A DNA stretch of 64,000 nt from Variovorax sp. dw_308. Its GTDB lineage: Bacteria; Pseudomonadota; Gammaproteobacteria; Burkholderiales; Burkholderiaceae_C. Below the pieces are notes generated by a model. It was not told the origin of the DNA. It ran no database searches and saw only the letters and a program-made list of their open reading frames with translations. The stretch covers positions 186,001 to 250,000 of the forward strand of contig NZ_JAATOM010000002.1 of the NCBI RefSeq assembly GCF_019207085.1, written 5' to 3'. The position numbers and the translations under genes were made by a program. Below, piece after piece: positions 54,159 to 62,539 of the stretch. The first letter of the stretch is position 1, and each line of letters starts with the position of its first letter.

Positions 54159-55246
54159 GGCGCGAAGTATCCCATTGCGGCCTGCGCGGCCCGATCCGCT
54201 TCGGCCTGCGCCAGGTCGCGCACCGCGCCGCGCTTGACCGGCCATGCGCGCAGGCCGGCCTGGTAGCCCGCATCCACGAAGGGTGCGCTCCATGCCGCCG
54301 CAGTGGCCGCGTCATGTTGCGTTTCCACGGGCAGGAAACCTGCGAAGCGGTCCGCCGGCAGCAATGAGCCGACCCGCGCGGCCAGCGCCGCATCGTCCGC
54401 AGCGTGGACCAGCAACACGCGCGGCAGGTCCAGCCCTTCGATCCACTCGCGGATCACTGCCGCATGCCATTCGAGCGCATGCACCGACGCGCGCTTGGGC
54501 TTGTCGCTGCGACCAAAGCCGATCAGGTCGGGCGCCAGCACGCGGGGTCCGGCGAGTGCGGCCAGCCGGGCGACGAGGCGGCGATAGAGGTAGGCCCACT
54601 GACCCGCGCCATGCAGGGCGACCACGGCAAGCGGCGCGTCGCGTGGCCCTTCGTCGATGTAGTGCAGGCGCCAGCCGGCCAGGGTCGGCAGGTCGCTGCT
54701 GTAGCGCGCGGCCCACGGCCAGTCCGGCAGGTCGGCGAATCGCGCATCGGGCGTGCGCAGGGCGTCGTCGCGCAGGGGTTGCGCCTGCTCGCGCGCCAGC
54801 ACGCGACGCGCACGAAAGAACTGCTGCAGTTCAGCTGCGCATGAGTCTGCGCACACGCCGCCCTGCACCACAGTCCGATGATTGAGCAGGGGTTGCGCAA
54901 ACAGGTCGACCACCGAGCCCGAGGCACCGGTCTTGGGGTCGGGTGCGCCAAACACCACCCGTGCCAGGCGCGCGTGCAGCATGGCGCCCGCGCACATCGC
55001 GCAAGGCTCCAGCGTCACGTAGAGGGTGCAGTCCTCGAGCCGGTAGTTGCCGAGCGCCTGGGCCGCGGCGCGCAGTGCGTTGATCTCGGCGTGGCCGCTG
55101 GGGTCGTGTTGCGCGATGGATGTGTTGCGTCCGCTGGCGAGCAATGCGCCATCCTTCACCACCACGGCGCCCACCGGCACTTCGCCGGCCGCGGCGGCAG
55201 CGCGCGCCTCGTCCAGCGCGCGCTGCATCCAGTCGTCGTCAGTCAT
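54155..55246 (-). CDS. tadA: tRNA adenosine deaminase TadA fused to a degenerate alpha/beta hydrolase domain
   Basis: This 363-residue protein has TadA at residues 1-155: the zinc/proton-relay HAE (His52, Glu54) and PCAMC (Cys82, Cys85), enough to make inosine at the wobble base of tRNA-Arg. Residues about 175-363 are an alpha/beta hydrolase similar to haloalkane dehalogenases (LHYIDEG, LHGAGQWAYLYRRL, LAPDLIGFGRSDKP). Its nucleophile elbow is LLVHAADDAALAAR, without a Ser/Asp in the normal Gly-flanked place. The second half is therefore probably non-catalytic. The reading frame is uninterrupted. Confidence 0.88.
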   Translation of the reverse strand: MTDDDWMQRALDEARAAAAAGEVPVGAVVVKDGALLASGRNTSIAQHDPSGHAEINALRAAAQALGNYRLEDCTLYVTLEPCAMCAGAMLHARLARVVFGAPDPKTGASGSVVDLFAQPLLNHRTVVQGGVCADSCAAELQQFFRARRVLAREQAQPLRDDALRTPDARFADLPDWPWAARYSSDLPTLAGWRLHYIDEGPRDAPLAVVALHGAGQWAYLYRRLVARLAALAGPRVLAPDLIGFGRSDKPKRASVHALEWHAAVIREWIEGLDLPRVLLVHAADDAALAARVGSLLPADRFAGFLPVETQHDAATAAAWSAPFVDAGYQAGLRAWPVKRGAVRDLAQAEADRAAQAAMGYFAP

Positions 55247-55275
55247 CGGACGGCTGTCGAATCCGGCATCCGCTT

Positions 55276-55497
55276 CTATTTCGCCTCATCCGGCAACGGG
55301 CGCGGCTGCTGCATGGCGGCCTCGACCTGCTGGCGCACCTGCTGCTGGATCTGCTGGCTTTGTTCGCGCACGTTCGGCGCGGGCGCGCCGGCTACCGGAG
55401 GCGCGGCCGCCGGCATCAGCGCGTTCATCTGCTTCTTCACCAACAGGCCGACGATCACCAGCGCCAGCACAAGGCCCACCAGTCCCAGGCTACGCAT
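55276..55497 (-). CDS. Small single-span membrane protein
   Basis: This 73-residue protein begins MRSLGLVGLVLALVIVGLLV, one membrane segment, followed by an Ala/Pro stretch and a Gln-rich helix (REQSQQIQQQVRQQVEAAMQQ). It overlaps the PaiB-like gene by 8 bp and precedes tadA by 29 bp. It may be an inner-membrane adaptor. No family is recognised. Confidence 0.6.
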   Translation of the reverse strand: MRSLGLVGLVLALVIVGLLVKKQMNALMPAAAPPVAGAPAPNVREQSQQIQQQVRQQVEAAMQQPRPLPDEAK

Positions 55498-56125
55498 GCT
55501 GGACTCCCTCGGTCATGCCGAGTCGCTGCATCCACGCGGCCAATGCCTGTTCGTCGGGCGTGCCCTGGCTGTAGGTGGCGTACATGGCGGCATGGGCCTC
55601 GCGGCGATGCTGGTTGAGCTTGAGCTTGCATTGCCACGCGACCACCTTCAATTCGAACCCGACGATGCCGGCGAGCATCTTGAGCTGGAATTCCTCGCCG
55701 AGGCTGTTCCATTGCGCCGCGTAGGCAGGTTCGTGTTCGGCGATCAGGCGCTTGAGCAAGGCGTCCTTCTCCTGCGGCGACTCGATGAGGCTGGCTTCGA
55801 CGGTGCAATGCACGGCCAGGTAGTTCCACGTCGGCACGCGGGCCAGGTCGGGATACACGCTCGGCGACAGGTAGGCGTGCGGCCCCTGGAACGTGACGAC
55901 GGCGCGCGGACGGGCCCGCAGATGGCGCCACAGCGGATTGGGCTTGGCGCAGTGGCCGAGCAGGGAGAACTGCGTGTCGTCGCGCACGTCCACCACCAAT
56001 GGCAGATGCGTCACTTCAGGCAAGCCCTCGTCGTCGGTGGCGATGAGGCTGGCGAAGGGATGCGCGCGCATCAATTCGATGGCAACGTCGCGGTTCTTCT
56101 CGTTGAATTGCGGAGGCAAATACAT
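55490..56125 (-). CDS. FMN-binding negative transcriptional regulator (PaiB-like)
   Basis: This 211-residue protein starts at MYLPPQFNEKNRDVAIELMRAHPFASLIA, the signature opening of the PaiB/FMN-binding split-barrel family. HLPLVV, HCAKPNPLWRHL, AYLSPSVYPDLARVPTWNY and the C-terminal KLKLNQHRREAH are also conserved. Bacillus PaiB affects sporulation and protease genes; in proteobacteria the role is unclear. It heads the operon through the small membrane protein, tadA fusion and LD-carboxypeptidase. Confidence 0.9.
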   Translation of the reverse strand: MYLPPQFNEKNRDVAIELMRAHPFASLIATDDEGLPEVTHLPLVVDVRDDTQFSLLGHCAKPNPLWRHLRARPRAVVTFQGPHAYLSPSVYPDLARVPTWNYLAVHCTVEASLIESPQEKDALLKRLIAEHEPAYAAQWNSLGEEFQLKMLAGIVGFELKVVAWQCKLKLNQHRREAHAAMYATYSQGTPDEQALAAWMQRLGMTEGVQHA

Positions 56126-56153
56126 GGCGTTCAGTGAAAAGTGCAGCTGAGGG

Positions 56154-59100
56154 CTAGTGTGCCAGCGGCACGGTCGCCTGCAACTGTGCCGTGAGCGCGT
56201 CGTTGAATTCCCCGAGACTGTGCTGGAGCACCGCGAACCGTTCCCGCGCCGAATCGGTATCGCCATCCTTGGCGGCGGCTTCAAGCGCCTCGCAATCCCG
56301 CATCACGGCCTCTGCCTTGACCAGCCGCGCAGCGCCCTTGATCTTGTGCGCGCCCGAGGCCGCCTTGCCCAGGTCGCCGGACTGGATGCAATCCGCAAGC
56401 TCCTCCGCGTCCGACAGGTTCGAGCGCAACAGCGCCTCCATGAAGCTGGCCTCGATGGCGGGGTCGCCGCCTGAGAAAGCCTTCAGCGTCGAAAGATCGA
56501 ACGGCAGGTCGGGCGTCGTCGACTTTGCGGGTTCGTGCATCGACGCGAACGCCGCAGCGGCGCCGCCGTGGAGGTGCCGGCGCAGGGCGTCGCGCAAGGC
56601 GTCGACGCTGAGTGGCTTCATCAGGCATTCGTCCATGCCGACGTCGAGCGCATGCTGGCGCTCCTTCTCCTGCACATGCGCCGTGCAGCCCAGCACCGGT
56701 CGTCGCGGCATGCCCTTCTCTCGCTCGATGGCGCGGATGGCCTCGGTCAGCGCATACCCGTCCATCACCGGCATCGAACAGTCGGTGATGACCACGTCGA
56801 AGGCCTCATGGCGCCACATGTCGAGCGCAATCTCGCCGTCCTCCGCGGTGTCGCATCGCATGCCAAGGAATTCCAATTGCCGCTTCAACAACATCCGGTT
56901 GGCGGGATGATCGTCGACCACCAGCACCTTGTAGCCGTGAAGACTGGCCGGCGGCAACTCTGCCGCCCTCCTGGCCTCCTCCTCATCCGGCAAGCCCGCT
57001 GGCGGCGCCAGCACCGGCAGCTTCAACTCGACGAGCACGCTGGTGCCCTTGCCGCTCTGGCTCTGCACGGAGATCTCCGCGCCCATCTTCGTGCACAGGC
57101 GCTGCACGATGGGCAGGCCCAGCCCGGTGCCGCCGATGGCGCGCGGGCCCGCAGCCTCGGCCTGGAAGAATGGCTTGAAGAGGTTGCTGAGGTCGGTCGC
57201 GCTGATGCCGATGCCGGTGTCCTGCACCTCCAGTTCAAGGTGCTCCATATCCCCGGCCCGGGACACATGTCGCAAGCGGACCGTGACCCCGCCTTCATCG
57301 GTGTACTTGATCGCGTTGCTGACCAGGTTGTTGACGATCTGCCGAAAGCGCACGCCGTCCACCGCATGCCACTGCGCCACCCGTTCGTCGATCTCCACCG
57401 TGATGTTCAGGCCGCGCTGGCGAGCCATGCTGGCGAAGACGTTCGCCACCTCGCGGACCAGTGGCCGGAGTTGCGCCGGACGCGGAATCACTTCCAGGCC
57501 GCCCGCCTCGATCTTCGAGATGTCGAGGATGTCATCGATCAGCCCCAGCAGGCCCTGCGCCGACTTGCGGGCCAGGTCCGCCGAAGCCAGGTCTTCGCGG
57601 GAAAGGCGGCCCTCGCGCACCATCAGTTCGAGCATGCCGAGGACCGCGTTCATCGGCGTGCGGATCTCATGGCTCATGGTGGCCAGGAAGTTCGACTTGG
57701 CCCGGTTCGCGGACTCGGCTTTCTCCCGCGCCGCTTCGACCAGCGCCATCATGTGGTGGCGTTCCGTCATGTCGATCGCACCACTCACGAAGGCCACGCG
57801 CGGCCCTCCATCCACCAGCGAAATGGGCGCGGCCCAATGGTTGATGCGCTTGGTGTCGCCGTGCAGGACGACGTCGAGGTCTTCGTTGATGCTGATGCCC
57901 TCCGCCAGGAGCTGCATGTACTGCGCATGCACGGACCTGACTTGCTCCAGGGGCGCCTTCGTCACGTTGGATTCAGGCAAGGTCTTGCCGAGAACCATCT
58001 GCCGATCGACGTTGAAAAATGTCTCGAACGCGGTGTTGCAGAAGATCAGCCGGGCGTGCATGTCGCGCACGCAGATCGCTTGGGGTATGCCCTCCAGCAT
58101 GGCGCGCTGGAAGGTGAGCTGGTCGCGCAGTTCCGCTTCGGCCGCGCGGCGCCTCCGCACCTGGTTCTTCAGAGCCCGGTTCCAGAATGCGAACAGGGCC
58201 AGGCACAACACCAGCGCCGCGCCGATCGGGTACAGCCAGCGCGCATAGCGGCTCCAGCCGGTGGAGGGATGGCTCGAGAAGGTCCAGTTGGTGCGGACGC
58301 GGCGCATCTCCTCCGGCGAGATGCTCTGCAGGGTCTTGTCGATGATGGACAGCAGCATCGGGTTGTCCGCACGCACGCCAAAGCTCACGTCGACCGGCGC
58401 ATCGCCGATGGCACCCGCGACCTTGAGCTTGTTGCCGTAGCGTTGCCGGATGAGGTAGCTCGCGGTGTTCACATTGCCCACCGTCACGTCCGCCTTGCCG
58501 CTGGCCACCTGCTCGTAGCTCTCGAGGATGGAATCGACCGGAACGAGTTCGACGCTTGGCACGCGTTCCTTGAGGCCCTCCGCAACGCCGTTGGGCGGCA
58601 GGTACGCGATGCGCTTGCCGGCCAGCTTGTCGATGCGAAGGATGTCCGGATCGTCGACGCGCGAGACCAGCACCCAATAGCCCCGGAAGTACGGCGCGGA
58701 GGCCACCACGTCGGTCTCCGATTGCTGGCCGCTGATCATCACCGGCAGCAGGTCGGCCCGGCCGATCCGGCCTGCCCGCGTCAGCACCGGCTCGAACTTC
58801 AAACCGGTCTCGCTGGTGATCTTGTTCAGTACCTGCACCGTCAGGCCGGCGTATCGGTCCGACTGGTCGACGAACATGAAGGGCATGCGATCGGGCACCG
58901 CCGCATAGCGCATCACCGGATTCGCGACGATCCATTTGCGCTCCTCCTCGGAGAGGTTGACGCGCTCCGCAGGCTCGGTCGGCTCGAAGGTGGGCGACCA
59001 CCGCGCCTTGATGTCGTTGCGCACCCGCAGCGGCAGCGCCGTCAGCACCTGGTCGACCAGGTGGTGCAGCACGGTGTCATCGGAACGCAGCGCGAAGTGG

Positions 59101-59840
59101 ACCGAATAGGCCGGCTCCTCGCCGAAGTTGGCCAGCCGCAACTTGGTCAACTGGTACTGGTCGATGAGGTAGCCGGCCGTGGCGCCGTTTTCCACCAGGA
59201 CGTCGATCTTGTCGTCGGCGGCGGCGGTCAGCCCGAGGAAGACGCTCGTATAGGGAACCAGCTTCGCGGCCGGATACGCTGCCTTGAGCGCCTCCTCCGG
59301 CATATGGCCGGGGATGTAGCCCACGTTGATCGGGCCGCTGCGGTCGATCACCCCGTTCAGCGCGGTGACTTCCACGTGACGGCTCAGGAAATAGGGCGCG
59401 GACAGCGCAACGGAGCCGTCCGCGCGCAAGCGCGGCACCGTCGGGAGTATGTCGACATCGCGCCGTGCCAGCGCCGCCGTGGCATCCTCGATCGAACCGA
59501 AGGTCTTGACCTGGACCTCGATGCCCAGCGCCGTGGCGACGGCGTCCAGGTAGTCCGCCGAGATGCCCTTGTAGTCGTTGTCCAGGCCGATCAGGTCGAA
59601 CGGCACCAGGTCGTTCGGCAACACGCCGACGACAAGGGTCGGATGCGCCCTGAGCCATTGCCTCCCGCTGTCGCCGATCGCGAGCGGAAGCTTGGGCAGG
59701 TGCGTATAGCCCACCAGTTGCGGCGGTGCCCCGGACGGTGTCTCCTGGCTCCACGCGGCTGCCGCGGACAGCATGGAAAGCGCCACCAGGCCCAGCGCCT
59801 TCCACACTTGCCAACGCCGAACGAGCCCGAGCGTGGCCAC
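56154..59840 (-). CDS. BvgS/EvgS-like hybrid sensor kinase
   Basis: This 1228-residue protein has a signal-like hydrophobic start, two periplasmic amino-acid-binding (SBP_bac_3) Venus-flytrap domains (about 50-290 and 310-540), one transmembrane helix (WLYPIGAALVLCLALFAFW), a PAS domain (about 590-700), HisKA with His724 (MSHEIRTPM), the ATPase domain, a receiver with Asp1020 (ITDCSMPVMDG) and an Hpt domain with His1165 (GAHKIKGAARL). That is the complete BvgS phosphorelay. The partner regulator gene lies 11 bp upstream. Confidence 0.93.
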   Translation of the reverse strand: MATLGLVRRWQVWKALGLVALSMLSAAAAWSQETPSGAPPQLVGYTHLPKLPLAIGDSGRQWLRAHPTLVVGVLPNDLVPFDLIGLDNDYKGISADYLDAVATALGIEVQVKTFGSIEDATAALARRDVDILPTVPRLRADGSVALSAPYFLSRHVEVTALNGVIDRSGPINVGYIPGHMPEEALKAAYPAAKLVPYTSVFLGLTAAADDKIDVLVENGATAGYLIDQYQLTKLRLANFGEEPAYSVHFALRSDDTVLHHLVDQVLTALPLRVRNDIKARWSPTFEPTEPAERVNLSEEERKWIVANPVMRYAAVPDRMPFMFVDQSDRYAGLTVQVLNKITSETGLKFEPVLTRAGRIGRADLLPVMISGQQSETDVVASAPYFRGYWVLVSRVDDPDILRIDKLAGKRIAYLPPNGVAEGLKERVPSVELVPVDSILESYEQVASGKADVTVGNVNTASYLIRQRYGNKLKVAGAIGDAPVDVSFGVRADNPMLLSIIDKTLQSISPEEMRRVRTNWTFSSHPSTGWSRYARWLYPIGAALVLCLALFAFWNRALKNQVRRRRAAEAELRDQLTFQRAMLEGIPQAICVRDMHARLIFCNTAFETFFNVDRQMVLGKTLPESNVTKAPLEQVRSVHAQYMQLLAEGISINEDLDVVLHGDTKRINHWAAPISLVDGGPRVAFVSGAIDMTERHHMMALVEAAREKAESANRAKSNFLATMSHEIRTPMNAVLGMLELMVREGRLSREDLASADLARKSAQGLLGLIDDILDISKIEAGGLEVIPRPAQLRPLVREVANVFASMARQRGLNITVEIDERVAQWHAVDGVRFRQIVNNLVSNAIKYTDEGGVTVRLRHVSRAGDMEHLELEVQDTGIGISATDLSNLFKPFFQAEAAGPRAIGGTGLGLPIVQRLCTKMGAEISVQSQSGKGTSVLVELKLPVLAPPAGLPDEEEARRAAELPPASLHGYKVLVVDDHPANRMLLKRQLEFLGMRCDTAEDGEIALDMWRHEAFDVVITDCSMPVMDGYALTEAIRAIEREKGMPRRPVLGCTAHVQEKERQHALDVGMDECLMKPLSVDALRDALRRHLHGGAAAAFASMHEPAKSTTPDLPFDLSTLKAFSGGDPAIEASFMEALLRSNLSDAEELADCIQSGDLGKAASGAHKIKGAARLVKAEAVMRDCEALEAAAKDGDTDSARERFAVLQHSLGEFNDALTAQLQATVPLAH

Positions 59841-59851
59841 GCTGCCGATCC

Positions 59852-60481
59852 TCAGGTGATGAGCCCGTTGGCGCGCGCGAAGTCCACCAGTTCGACCAGC
59901 GTCGAGATGTTCAGCTTCTCGAACAGGCGCGTCTTGTAGCTGCTCACCGTCTTGTTGCTGATGAGCAGCATGTCGCCGATCTCCTTGTTGCTCAGGCCCC
60001 GCGCGAGGTGCTGCAGGACGCTGAGCTCCCGGTCCGACAAGCTCTTGACCAGGTCAGCCGGCGAAGTGCCCACCGGACCCGTCAGCGATGTCAACGCACC
60101 GCTCGGGAAGACGCTGTAGCCCGACAGCACCGACTGCGATGCCTGCACGATCGAGGCCATGTCTTCCGATTTGCTCATGAAGCCATTGGCGCCGGCGTGC
60201 AGGGCGCGGGTGGCAAAGATCGATTCCTGCTGGCCCGACAGCACCAGCACCTTGAGCGTCGGATTCGACGTCTTGAGCCGCTCGATCAGTTCCAGCCCAT
60301 TCATGCGGGGCAGGTCGAGATCCAGGATGGCCAGGGAGGGCTGGAGGTCGCGGATGATCGTCAGCGCGGCAGGGCCGGAATCGGCATCGCCGACAACCTT
60401 GAAAAGGCCGCTGCCTTCCAGGACGGAGCGAACAGCGAGCCGGATGGCAGGGTGGTCGTCGACGATGACTACGGAGTGCAT
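59852..60481 (-). CDS. LuxR-type response regulator (BvgA/EvgA-like)
   Basis: This 209-residue protein has a receiver domain (VVIVDDHPAIR at the acidic pocket, phosphoacceptor in AILDLDLPRMNG, Lys in FMSKSEDM) and a C-terminal NarL/LuxR helix-turn-helix (LSDRELSVLQHLARGLSNKEIGDMLLISNKTVSSYKTRLFEKL). It is the output of the BvgS-like kinase encoded next to it and precedes it in the operon. Targets are unknown. Confidence 0.93.
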   Translation of the reverse strand: MHSVVIVDDHPAIRLAVRSVLEGSGLFKVVGDADSGPAALTIIRDLQPSLAILDLDLPRMNGLELIERLKTSNPTLKVLVLSGQQESIFATRALHAGANGFMSKSEDMASIVQASQSVLSGYSVFPSGALTSLTGPVGTSPADLVKSLSDRELSVLQHLARGLSNKEIGDMLLISNKTVSSYKTRLFEKLNISTLVELVDFARANGLIT

Positions 60482-60581
60482 GGCGGCTCGATCCTCTCGG
60501 AACAGGCGTGACCCCCCATCGGCAAATTCTAGGGGGTTACAGCCCTGGAAGGGAACCGCCGTGGGGCTTGACAGCGTCGCT

Positions 60582-61274
60582 TCAACGTGCGCCCGCCGCC
60601 TTCAGGATGGCGCTCATGGCCCCATGGCCACGCATGGTCGCGAGTTGCAACGGGGCGTTGCCTTCCCGATCGGTCAACTGCAGGTTGGCGCCAGCCTTGA
60701 CCAGCAGCGCCAGCGTGCGCTGGTGCCGCGGACCTCCGTCGCCCAGCACGATCGATTCGATCACCGCCGTCCAGTGCAGGTTGTTCACATGGTCGAGCGG
60801 CGCGCCCGCCACGATCAGTTGGCGCACGACTTCGTCATGGCCCAGGTGCGCCGCCGCGATCAACGCAGTGCCGTCGTAGCGGCTGGTGACCTGGCGCGCG
60901 CTCGCGCCGAGCCACAGCAGCGTTGCGAGCGTGGCCGGGTCGTTGGCCACCGATGCGATCGTGACCGCGTCGTAGCGGTCGTTCTCCATGGCGTCGAGGT
61001 CCGCACCGGCTTGCACGAGGGCCCGGATCACGTCGCTGTGGCGCGCATAGGTCGCGACGTGCAACGGCGTGCGGCCCTGGGCGTCGCGCGCCCTGGTGTC
61101 GGCGCCTGCCTGGAGCTGGCGCTTCAGCGAGGCGAGATCGCCTTGCCAGGCGGCCTCGTGAAGGCCCTCGTAGGCTTGCACGTCGGTGGAGGACGGCGGC
61201 ACCTGCGCCACGGCCGGAGCGACGCACAGGAACAGCATGCCCAGCAGCGCGAACAGGCGGCGGCGCATGCGCAT
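60582..61274 (-). CDS. Exported ankyrin-repeat protein
   Basis: This 230-residue protein starts at MRMRRRLFALLGMLFLCVAPAVAQ, with an ATG sharing a base with the previous stop, and a clear signal peptide. Five ankyrin units follow (GLHEAAWQGDLASLKRQLQAGAD, TPLHVATYARHSDVIRALVQAGAD and others). It is probably a periplasmic protein-binding factor. It is co-transcribed with the GlcG-like gene, a pairing that suggests a shared envelope function. Confidence 0.82.
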   Translation of the reverse strand: MRMRRRLFALLGMLFLCVAPAVAQVPPSSTDVQAYEGLHEAAWQGDLASLKRQLQAGADTRARDAQGRTPLHVATYARHSDVIRALVQAGADLDAMENDRYDAVTIASVANDPATLATLLWLGASARQVTSRYDGTALIAAAHLGHDEVVRQLIVAGAPLDHVNNLHWTAVIESIVLGDGGPRHQRTLALLVKAGANLQLTDREGNAPLQLATMRGHGAMSAILKAAGAR

Positions 61275-61798
61275 CAGCCCAGCAGGCCCTTGACCTTTTC
61301 GAGCGCTGCGTTGGCGCATTGCTCGTCGAGGTGGCCACCCGGTGCGCCGCCCACGCCCACCGCGCCGATGACGTCATTGCCCGCCTTCACCGGCACCCCG
61401 CCGCCCAGCAGCAGCATGCCCGGCAGATAGACCAGGTTGGCGGCGCCAGGGTTCTTCTGCGAGCCTTCCATCATGGCCTGCGTCGGCGCCTTGGCGGAGG
61501 CCGAGGTCCAGGCCTTGCGCTCGCTCGAAGCCAGCGTATGCGGGCCGGCATTGTCGGCACGCTGCACGGCGCGCACGGTGCCGGCGCGGTCGACCACGGT
61601 GGCGGCCACGTTGTAGCCATTGGCTGCGCAGGCTGCGACGGCGGCGGAGGCGATCTGGGTGGCCAGTTCGAGCGACATGTTCTTCTCGGTGCGGACCAGC
61701 GGTTGCGCGGCGGGTTGCGCCTGCGGGGCTTGTTGGGCCTGTGCGCCGACGGCTGCGAATGCCAGCGCGAGCGCGCCGAGACGAAGGGTGGAATGCAT
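61274..61798 (-). CDS. Exported GlcG/HbpS-family (heme-binding-like) protein
   Basis: This 174-residue protein has a signal peptide (MHSTLRLGALALAFAAVGAQAQQ), then the HbpS/GlcG fold LELATQIASAAVAACAANGYNVAATVVDRAGTV and a C-terminal LLGGGVPVKAGNDVIGAVGVGGAPGG. Some relatives bind heme or cobalamin; others have no known ligand. The N-terminal part after the signal is Gln/Ala/Pro-rich. It shares one base with the ankyrin gene downstream. Confidence 0.82.
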   Translation of the reverse strand: MHSTLRLGALALAFAAVGAQAQQAPQAQPAAQPLVRTEKNMSLELATQIASAAVAACAANGYNVAATVVDRAGTVRAVQRADNAGPHTLASSERKAWTSASAKAPTQAMMEGSQKNPGAANLVYLPGMLLLGGGVPVKAGNDVIGAVGVGGAPGGHLDEQCANAALEKVKGLLG

Positions 61799-61912
61799 GA
61801 GGAATCTCCAGTGTGGAATGACCGGGCCGGCAAGGGCGCCAGCCGCTTCGCTACTGTAGGAAACGCCATGCCCGGCCGCCATTCGTAGGGCTACGCGCGG
61901 CGCTCCGTAGTT

Positions 61913-62539
61913 CTACGGAGCGGCGCTTTCCGCCAGCACGGCATAGCGGCGGATCAGTTGCGCCAGCGAATCGCAATCGAGCTTGGCGAACAGGTTGGCC
62001 CGATGCGTCTCGACCGTACGCGGCGACAGCGCCAGCGCCCGCGCGATCTCCTTGTTGGTGAGCCCGGTGACGATCATGCCGAGCACCTCGCGCTCCCTCT
62101 CCGACAGCTGGGCAAAGCGGTCGCGCGCGAACTGGTCGACCTGCGCCCGCTCGCGCGAGTTGACGTGCTGGCGCACCGCATGTTGCAGCGCTTCGAGCAG
62201 TTGCTCGTCGTCGACCGGCTTTTCCAGGAACTCCGCCGCGCCCGACTTGAAGGCGCGCCGGCACATCTCCACCGTGCCGTGGCCGGTCAGCATGATGATC
62301 GGCTGGTCCACCTGCTGCGCCACCAGCCGCTCCAGCACCGTGAGCCCGCTGATGCCTGGCATGCGCACGTCGAGCACGATCGCGCCGATGCCGCTGCGAT
62401 CGAACTGGTCGATGAAGGCTTGCGGATCGGACCAGGTCTGCACGCGCAGCCCCACCGTGCCGATCAGCAGCGCCAGGCTGTCACGCACGGCCTGGTCGTC
62501 GTCGATCAGGTGGATCAGGGGCGACAGCGGCGGGTTCAT
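61913..62539 (-). CDS. FixJ-type response regulator
   Basis: This 208-residue protein shows a receiver (LIHLIDDDQAVRDSLALLIG; phosphoacceptor in IVLDVRMPGISG; Lys in EFLEKPVDDE) and a C-terminal LuxR/FixJ helix-turn-helix (LSEREREVLGMIVTGLTNKEIARALALSPRTVETHRANLFAKL). It overlaps the kinase gene by 4 bp (ATGA). The pair should respond to an envelope or carboxylate signal. Targets are unknown. Confidence 0.93.
   Translation of the reverse strand: MNPPLSPLIHLIDDDQAVRDSLALLIGTVGLRVQTWSDPQAFIDQFDRSGIGAIVLDVRMPGISGLTVLERLVAQQVDQPIIMLTGHGTVEMCRRAFKSGAAEFLEKPVDDEQLLEALQHAVRQHVNSRERAQVDQFARDRFAQLSEREREVLGMIVTGLTNKEIARALALSPRTVETHRANLFAKLDCDSLAQLIRRYAVLAESAAP

Noticed and set aside
56535..59939. 1134-codon plus-strand open frame opposite the BvgS-like kinase
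   Set aside because: Antisense shadow without any domain; the minus-strand kinase is complete.
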